DNA from: Levilactobacillus yonginensis
GTDB lineage: Bacteria > Bacillota > Bacilli > Lactobacillales > Lactobacillaceae
Length of the DNA: 34,230 nucleotides
Assembly: GCF_003946265.1 (NCBI RefSeq)
Contig: NZ_RHNO01000026.1
Location: forward strand, 1 to 34,230
Direction of reading: 5' to 3'
The notes below the pieces were generated by a model. That model was given only the letters and a program-made list of their open reading frames with translations. It did not search any database and had not been told where the DNA came from. Positions 29,361-34,230 of this stretch are shown one piece after another (the stretch's first letter is position 1; each line of letters begins with the position of its first letter). The translations under genes were made by a program, and so were the position numbers.

Positions 29361-31661
29361 ATGAAATTTAGTCTAATCACGCCGGTCAAACCCGGAGAAT
29401 TAGCGCAACTGCAAGGCCTCAAACGCAACTTAGAAGCCCAAACGACCCGCGACTTTGAATGGCTGATTGCCACCACGCTGCCCATCGACGGCGGCCAACC
29501 CGAGTGGCAGGCCGACTTTGACATTCACATGATCACGCTGAATACGCCTACGATTGGCGCCGCCCGTAACGCCGCCATGGCTGTTGCCACCGGCGACTGG
29601 CTCGTATTCGTCGACAGTGACGACTACCTCTTGCCCAACGCCCTCACGGAAATGGCGGCCAGCCAAGCACTGACGGCGACTACCATGGCGGACCTCAACC
29701 AGTATGCCACCTACGAGCCCCACGTATCCTTTACCAACAGTCTCACGCCAGATACGGCCCGCGATAGTCTGCCTAAGTGGGGCGGTAAGAAGCGCCACGC
29801 CCCCAAGAACCGCGCCCTCAACTTAACATCTGAATTGGCGGCGACTCTACCCACTGATTTACCAGCTGAAGCTCAAAACTGGCTACAACACAAGACGCGG
29901 CTCTACCAGGGCGAACAACGTTGGCAAGCCTTTGACCGCCAACTTAAAATCAGTGGTAAGGTCATCAGTCGCAATTTGGTGCAACAAGCCAAGCTAACTT
30001 TTGACGCGACCAACGCCCTGTACCCGGACTATCATTTTCTAACTCAGGTCATGGCCCGGACTTCCCGCTACGTCGTTCTAGCCAACCCCACCTACATTCG
30101 GGTTCGGCACAATGATCCCATCAACTCGCCGGCCGTTCACCAGCTGGAAGTCCCTAACCGTTGGCACCTGCGGGTGGCGGCCTGGGAAGCTGGACTCACC
30201 GACCTGACCGATAGTGACCTGCAAACGGCCTTCAGTACCTACACGCTCCGCCGCCTGCACCGGTACCTCTTTCAGGCGTTAGCTACCAGCACGCCGGTGA
30301 CCGTTGAAGACGTGCCCGCCCTCATGGCCCAGCTGCAGCATTACCTGCAAGGGGTTACGCCGGCCGCCTTTAACACGACACCCCGCTTCAGTCGCCAAAT
30401 CTTACGTAAGATTCAACGGACTGGCAAGCTCCCCCAAACGCGCATCAACACCCTGGTACGGCTACGGCAATTGAACCGGGTCGTTCGCCATCGGGGTCGT
30501 GGAATCACGCGGTTGGCGTACAACTGGTGGTTTACCAAATTACCCGTCAAACCGCGGACGATTCTCTACGAATCCTTCCTAGGCCGGAACTTTTCCGACA
30601 GTCCCAAGGCCATTTACAACTACCTACAAGAAAATTACCCGGGCCGGTTCAAACACGTCTGGGTCATGAACCCAGACGTGACTGAGACCCCAGCTGGTCA
30701 GCCCAATACCAAGGTGGTCAAACGTTTTGGTTGGCGCTACATGTACTACCTGGCAACGGCTAAATTCCAGGTCATCAACATGCGCCAACCCAAGTGGTTC
30801 GTTAAGCGCCCGGGGACGCGTTTCCTGTCGACCTGGCACGGGACGCCGTTGAAGCATCTCGTCTTTGACATGGACAACGTGGCCAGTGCTAATCCGCTGT
30901 ACAAAGCTATTTTCTACCAACAATCTCGTCAGTGGGACTACCTGGTCACGGCCAATCAGTTCTCCGTCGACGTCTTTGAACACGCCTTCATGTACCCCAC
31001 GCAACAGATGTTGCCGTCGGGTTACCCCCGCAACGACATTCTCAGTGCGCCAGACAAGGATGACCGCGCGCATCAAATCAAGGTCAAGTTGGGGATTCCG
31101 TTGGACAAAAAAATCATCCTTTACGCCCCCACCTGGCGTGACGATGATTACTATGGTGTCGGGGACTACAAGTTCACGTTGAAACTCGACGTGGCCCGGC
31201 TCAAACGTGAGCTCGGCGACGACTACGTGTTGGTCTTACGGACCCACTACTTCATCACGGAACACTTAGACACGACCGGTTTCGGTGACTTCGTTTACAA
31301 TGAATCCAGTTACGACGATATCAGTGAATTATATCTGATTGCGGACGTTCTGATTACCGACTACTCCAGTGTATTCTTCGACTACGCTATCTTGAAGCGA
31401 CCGATTCTCTACTTCGTTTACGACTTCGAAAAATACGGCAGCGTGTTGCGTGGCTTCTACCTGGACATGGCCACCGACCTGCCAGGGCCGCTGTTGAAAA
31501 CGAACGATGACGTCCTGGCAGCCCTGCACAATTTGCCGGCCGTTAAACAGGATTACGCGGCCGCTTACCAGCGGTTTAGTGAACGGTTCAACGCTTGGGA
31601 GGACGGTCACGCGTCTGAACGCGTCGTGAACGCCTTCTTCGCTGATGATTTGAAAGATTAA
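29361..31661 (+). CDS. Two-domain glycosyltransferase/CDP-glycerol glycerophosphotransferase (TagF-like)
   Basis: A 766-residue protein. Residues 1-250 form a family 2-type GT-A domain with GAARNAAMAVATGDW and the DSDD metal motif at 85-88. After a helical linker, residues 400-765 match the CDP-glycerol glycerophosphotransferase family (PF04464): STWHGTPLK with His493, APTWRDDDYYG at 589-599, LRTHYF with His629 and TDYSSVFFDYAILKR at 666-680. The two histidines correspond to those essential in TagF. It would polymerise or transfer glycerol-phosphate, or a related polyol phosphate, in wall teichoic acid or other anionic glycopolymer synthesis at the membrane. AGGAGG precedes the ATG. It forms a two-gene operon with the upstream degenerate paralogue. 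Confidence 0.9.
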   Translation: MKFSLITPVKPGELAQLQGLKRNLEAQTTRDFEWLIATTLPIDGGQPEWQADFDIHMITLNTPTIGAARNAAMAVATGDWLVFVDSDDYLLPNALTEMAASQALTATTMADLNQYATYEPHVSFTNSLTPDTARDSLPKWGGKKRHAPKNRALNLTSELAATLPTDLPAEAQNWLQHKTRLYQGEQRWQAFDRQLKISGKVISRNLVQQAKLTFDATNALYPDYHFLTQVMARTSRYVVLANPTYIRVRHNDPINSPAVHQLEVPNRWHLRVAAWEAGLTDLTDSDLQTAFSTYTLRRLHRYLFQALATSTPVTVEDVPALMAQLQHYLQGVTPAAFNTTPRFSRQILRKIQRTGKLPQTRINTLVRLRQLNRVVRHRGRGITRLAYNWWFTKLPVKPRTILYESFLGRNFSDSPKAIYNYLQENYPGRFKHVWVMNPDVTETPAGQPNTKVVKRFGWRYMYYLATAKFQVINMRQPKWFVKRPGTRFLSTWHGTPLKHLVFDMDNVASANPLYKAIFYQQSRQWDYLVTANQFSVDVFEHAFMYPTQQMLPSGYPRNDILSAPDKDDRAHQIKVKLGIPLDKKIILYAPTWRDDDYYGVGDYKFTLKLDVARLKRELGDDYVLVLRTHYFITEHLDTTGFGDFVYNESSYDDISELYLIADVLITDYSSVFFDYAILKRPILYFVYDFEKYGSVLRGFYLDMATDLPGPLLKTNDDVLAALHNLPAVKQDYAAAYQRFSERFNAWEDGHASERVVNAFFADDLKD

Positions 31662-31731
31662 CATGGTGATTGCCGCCTCCGGGTTGAATCTTCTTACATC
31701 TAAAAGGTTGTTCCCATCATTAACGTATACG

Positions 31732-31774
31732 AAAAGGGTGAGATTGGAAATTACTTCCAGTCTCACCCTTTTTT
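31732..31774. terminator. Bidirectional terminator
   Basis: AAAAGGGTGAGATTGGA pairs with TCCAGTCTCACCCTTTT, with T-runs on both sides. It serves the convergent genes ending at 31661 and 31807. Confidence 0.9.
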
Positions 31775-31806
31775 ATTTAGCCTGAACTAGAAAATTCAGG
31801 ATTGGT

Positions 31807-32577
31807 TTACTTTGCTGGTGCCAAGAAAATCGCGGCATCCCCCTGGTTAACGCCCTCGCCATAACCGTCTTCGGTTTGAACGCGGACACCAATGTGCCAG
31901 CCACGATACTGAGCCCGTTTAGCAGTTGGATAGCCAGCCTGCGTCAACAAGTTCTGATAGTTTGCCGTATCCATGACGGCTGACGAGTTGCTCAAGTGAA
32001 TGTAAGTTTCGCCAGCTGGAACCGTAGGGGCTTCCTCGCCATCATCCGTGTAGACAACGCTTCCCGCTTGGTTAGACAGTTTCTGATCCGCAATGGTCCC
32101 TGGGAACAGACTCTGGATTTCTTGAATCAACGTATTTTCGTTAGAAATTGGTGAATAAGTCTCTGGATTGTCCGGATTCGTCTTAGCAGTCACACTAGAT
32201 GCGGACGAAGTTTTCGTAACTGGCTTTAAATAACCACGCCAGATCCAACCTTGCAAGGTGCCATCAGCACTCTGAACATGATAGTAAATGGCATTGTGAC
32301 CTTTGTACTTCTTATACAGTTTTTCATGCGCGTCCGTATACCAAACAACCGTCGGCGTAACGTCGTTATTACTGTAACGAATCCCCAGATGTTTTGAATA
32401 TCGTGCGCCGGTGGTGGCCATCAGAGCATGACGCTTCATGCTCTTCCGCCAAACCAACCGAACGGAACGAGAACGAGCGGCCGAGTACTGACTGTTGGCC
32501 GAAGCCGTGACACTAGATACCCCTAAAATTCCAGCACCAACTCCCAAAACGAGTAGTGTTTGCGTAATTTTCTTCAT
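31807..32577 (-). CDS. Secreted lactobacillar surface protein, unknown function
   Basis: A 256-residue protein. Signal peptide of about 30 residues ends ASAN. A basic module (RLVWRKSMKRHALMATTGAR to QGWIWRGYLKP, about 45-130) looks like an SH3-like surface module seen in many lactobacillus exoproteins. A Ser/Thr linker and a C-terminal domain of about 100 residues (ENTLIQEIQSLFPGTI to AAIFLAPAK) follow; no fold is assigned to it. The start chosen is ATG 32577 with GGGAGGAAAG upstream; an earlier start at 32613 spoils the signal peptide. No wall anchor is seen, so it is probably released or held by charge. Function unknown. Confidence 0.78.
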   Translation of the reverse strand: MKKITQTLLVLGVGAGILGVSSVTASANSQYSAARSRSVRLVWRKSMKRHALMATTGARYSKHLGIRYSNNDVTPTVVWYTDAHEKLYKKYKGHNAIYYHVQSADGTLQGWIWRGYLKPVTKTSSASSVTAKTNPDNPETYSPISNENTLIQEIQSLFPGTIADQKLSNQAGSVVYTDDGEEAPTVPAGETYIHLSNSSAVMDTANYQNLLTQAGYPTAKRAQYRGWHIGVRVQTEDGYGEGVNQGDAAIFLAPAK

Positions 32578-32673
32578 TTTAACTTTCCTCCCATGAAAAC
32601 TAAAAGCGCACAAACTGATAACTCCAAGTATAATTTTACATCTAATCTAGATATATCTCAAAATCAGATTCAT

Positions 32674-32705
32674 AAAAGGTCAAGACGTCGACGTCTTGAC
32701 CTTTT
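32674..32705 (-). terminator. Perfect 32-bp palindrome, terminator of the MucBP gene
   Basis: AAAAGGTCAAGACGTC is followed directly by its exact reverse complement, with no spacer. It lies 34 bp past the stop of the MucBP gene and gives T-runs on both strands. Confidence 0.75.
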
Positions 32706-32739
32706 ATTTGATACTGGAAACGATTAGTGGAAATTATAA

Positions 32740-34164
32740 TTATTTGAGCGTTTTGACAAGGTGAGCATTGGCGGTGATATAACCGCCGGCGACCTTATAC
32801 CGCAGGGTGTCCCCCTTGCGGAAGTTATTCACGTTGGAATAGGCCCAACCCTTAACGATGAAGGTAGAGTTTTTTGCGAAATGCTGATTTCTCTTGGTTA
32901 AGTTGGCCGTGTCGTAACGATTGATTGACGTCTTGGCTTGGACGCGCTTAGGCATCGTGTACTTGCCAGCGATGACCAATTTCTTGTTGGCGGAGATATA
33001 TTTACCGTTGCTGAGTTGCAAACGCGTGGTGAGGTTACGGGTGACGATTTTATTCACCTTGAGAACCTCCCCCTGCTTGTAGTGAGTTGCCTTACCGGAC
33101 AAATTACTCTTCGAATAGGCATTCAGACCACTGGGATTAATCACGGTAATCTTGCTTTGCTTCTTGGCGTAGTAGAGTGGTGCGACATAGTCGCTGTTTG
33201 CGGTGATGTAGCCAGTGGTGCCATTCCCATTGAGGTCTTTAACCTTGTAGCGTTTAGCCCCGTTTTTCGAGGTTGCAGTACCAATGACCTTGAACATAGG
33301 CCGGTTCATCCGGGACTTCTTTGCGTACATGGTCTTGAGGGCCTTCTTAGTGAAGCTTGAGGACCCATAGAGGCCAATCTTCTTGCTGGCATAGACAACG
33401 CTGTCCTTAACGGCAACGTCGGCTGCAGCCTTGCGATAGGTGTAAGTGACCGATTGATTGGCGCTGGTAAACTTACCAGATTCATCACCAATCGTCTTCA
33501 CGAGCTTGTAGCCATCGATACTGAGGGGTGCCGTCTTGTAGACGTCCCCAAGCGAACCCGTTAAGGTCTTGTCTGGCTTCAAAGTGTTGCCTTGTTCATC
33601 GACGTAGTGAACGGTGACGGGCTTGCTGGTAGCGCTGGGCGTGACAGCGGGCGTCGTTGGCTTTGAATCATCCTTGTAGACGAAGCAAGTTGTGGTGGTT
33701 GATATCACTGCTGAACTCAGTTGGCCATCAGCGACGTAAGTGGTTTTTGTCGGATTACTATCATCGGTCTGCTTAATAATAAAGTTGGTGAGTGGTTCAT
33801 TAAGCAAGGCGCGTTCTTTATCCGCGGAGGCTTGGGGATCCAATCGCACCAGTTGTTCCGATGAATCAGTTAAGTATCGATAGGACTTCGCAAGGTCCTG
33901 AATTTGTGGAAGATACGAATTCAAATCGTCTTCTGAGGCAAAGAACAAGTTAAAGGTGCCCGTAAATTTAATTCCTGAGAGGTCGTACATATCGTTTAGC
34001 ATATCCGTGATTTTGCCGTCATACTCTTTCTTAATGTCGCTAAACTCTCGCGTGTGAAGATCCGTTTGTGCGCCGACCTTAAATAGCCAAGCGAAGAAGT
34101 AAGTATAGTCACTATAGTAGGTGGTCAGCTCGTCAGAACTTAACTCTTTGGGAGGGAGTGTCAA
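32740..34164 (-). CDS. MucBP/DUF5776 surface protein, 5' end missing or broken
   Basis: The open frame encodes 474 residues: an unrecognised N-terminal region (1-165), a MucBP domain (181-245, VTVHYVDEQGNTLKPDKT...) and several C-terminal SH3-like repeats of DUF5776 type (about 255-474, including GAKRYKVKDLNG and GYITA). MucBP proteins bind mucin-type glycans at the cell surface. There is no signal peptide. The first possible start is TTG 34164 with no ribosome binding site, and an in-frame TAA lies eleven codons upstream (34195-34197). All three upstream frames contain stops within the last 35 bp of the window. So the 5' part has probably been lost or separated by a stop or rearrangement. 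Confidence 0.7.
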   Translation of the reverse strand: MTLPPKELSSDELTTYYSDYTYFFAWLFKVGAQTDLHTREFSDIKKEYDGKITDMLNDMYDLSGIKFTGTFNLFFASEDDLNSYLPQIQDLAKSYRYLTDSSEQLVRLDPQASADKERALLNEPLTNFIIKQTDDSNPTKTTYVADGQLSSAVISTTTTCFVYKDDSKPTTPAVTPSATSKPVTVHYVDEQGNTLKPDKTLTGSLGDVYKTAPLSIDGYKLVKTIGDESGKFTSANQSVTYTYRKAAADVAVKDSVVYASKKIGLYGSSSFTKKALKTMYAKKSRMNRPMFKVIGTATSKNGAKRYKVKDLNGNGTTGYITANSDYVAPLYYAKKQSKITVINPSGLNAYSKSNLSGKATHYKQGEVLKVNKIVTRNLTTRLQLSNGKYISANKKLVIAGKYTMPKRVQAKTSINRYDTANLTKRNQHFAKNSTFIVKGWAYSNVNNFRKGDTLRYKVAGGYITANAHLVKTLK

Positions 34165-34230
34165 ATTTTTTGTGTAAATGGAAGTCCTCTCCCATTAGCT
34201 AGCTTCTAATACATGGATTCTAACGTATCT

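Overview
The window looks like a chromosome segment of a lactic acid bacterium of the family Lactobacillaceae, most likely Levilactobacillus or a close relative. The evidence is surface proteins with WxL, LPQTxE and MucBP/DUF5776 modules, strong AAGGAGG ribosome binding sites, about half G+C by eye, and a cytoplasmic lactobacillus-type multicopper oxidase. The genus is an inference. No rRNA, tRNA, CRISPR array, prophage or intact insertion sequence was seen.

Layout. 1-521: remnant of an MFS transporter, its terminator, and a diverged copy of a structured repeat. 522-2770: divergent LysR regulator and YeiH-family exporter, then a 45-residue membrane peptide. 2771-3485: two structured repeats in opposite orientation. 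3486-4490: divergent CadD-type transporter and ArsR repressor sharing a double palindromic operator. 4609-8747: LacI-family regulator followed by a likely three-gene operon (PF07090-type amidotransferase-like protein, YdcZ-type DMT transporter, Ntn-type linear amide hydrolase) with three operator-like AAGCGYTT sites in front. 8855-9086: a 97-bp tandem repeat. 9167-12773: multicopper oxidase and a P1B metal ATPase with an SPC metal motif. 12940-14924: LPQTRE-anchored adhesin and a HesB-like protein. 14925-15473: orphan ribosome binding site, a 111-bp hairpin and another structured repeat. 15474-18461: BceAB-like ABC transporter with a YtrA-type GntR regulator. 18658-21011: aldo/keto reductase, small membrane protein, TetR regulator. 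21071-25692: two tandem WxL proteins with L-type lectin domains. 25902-27599: divergent MFS exporter and HxlR regulator. 27600-28426: a second opposed pair of structured repeats. 28427-31661: wall teichoic acid-type gene pair (degenerate glycosyltransferase plus TagF-like polymerase). 31807-34164: two secreted-type surface proteins, the last with a broken 5' end.

The most unusual item is a family of six dispersed, non-coding, highly structured elements (A-F, 146-193 bp). Sequence varies between copies, but pairing is kept by compensatory changes in four helices. G-U pairs are concentrated on one strand, and five of the six copies lie 3' of a gene in one fixed orientation. This looks like an RNA-level or fold-selected element, not random inverted repeats. 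The LacI-controlled operon at 4609-8747 is the best candidate for an undescribed metabolic system: its composition suggests uptake or export and hydrolysis of an amide compound of unknown identity.
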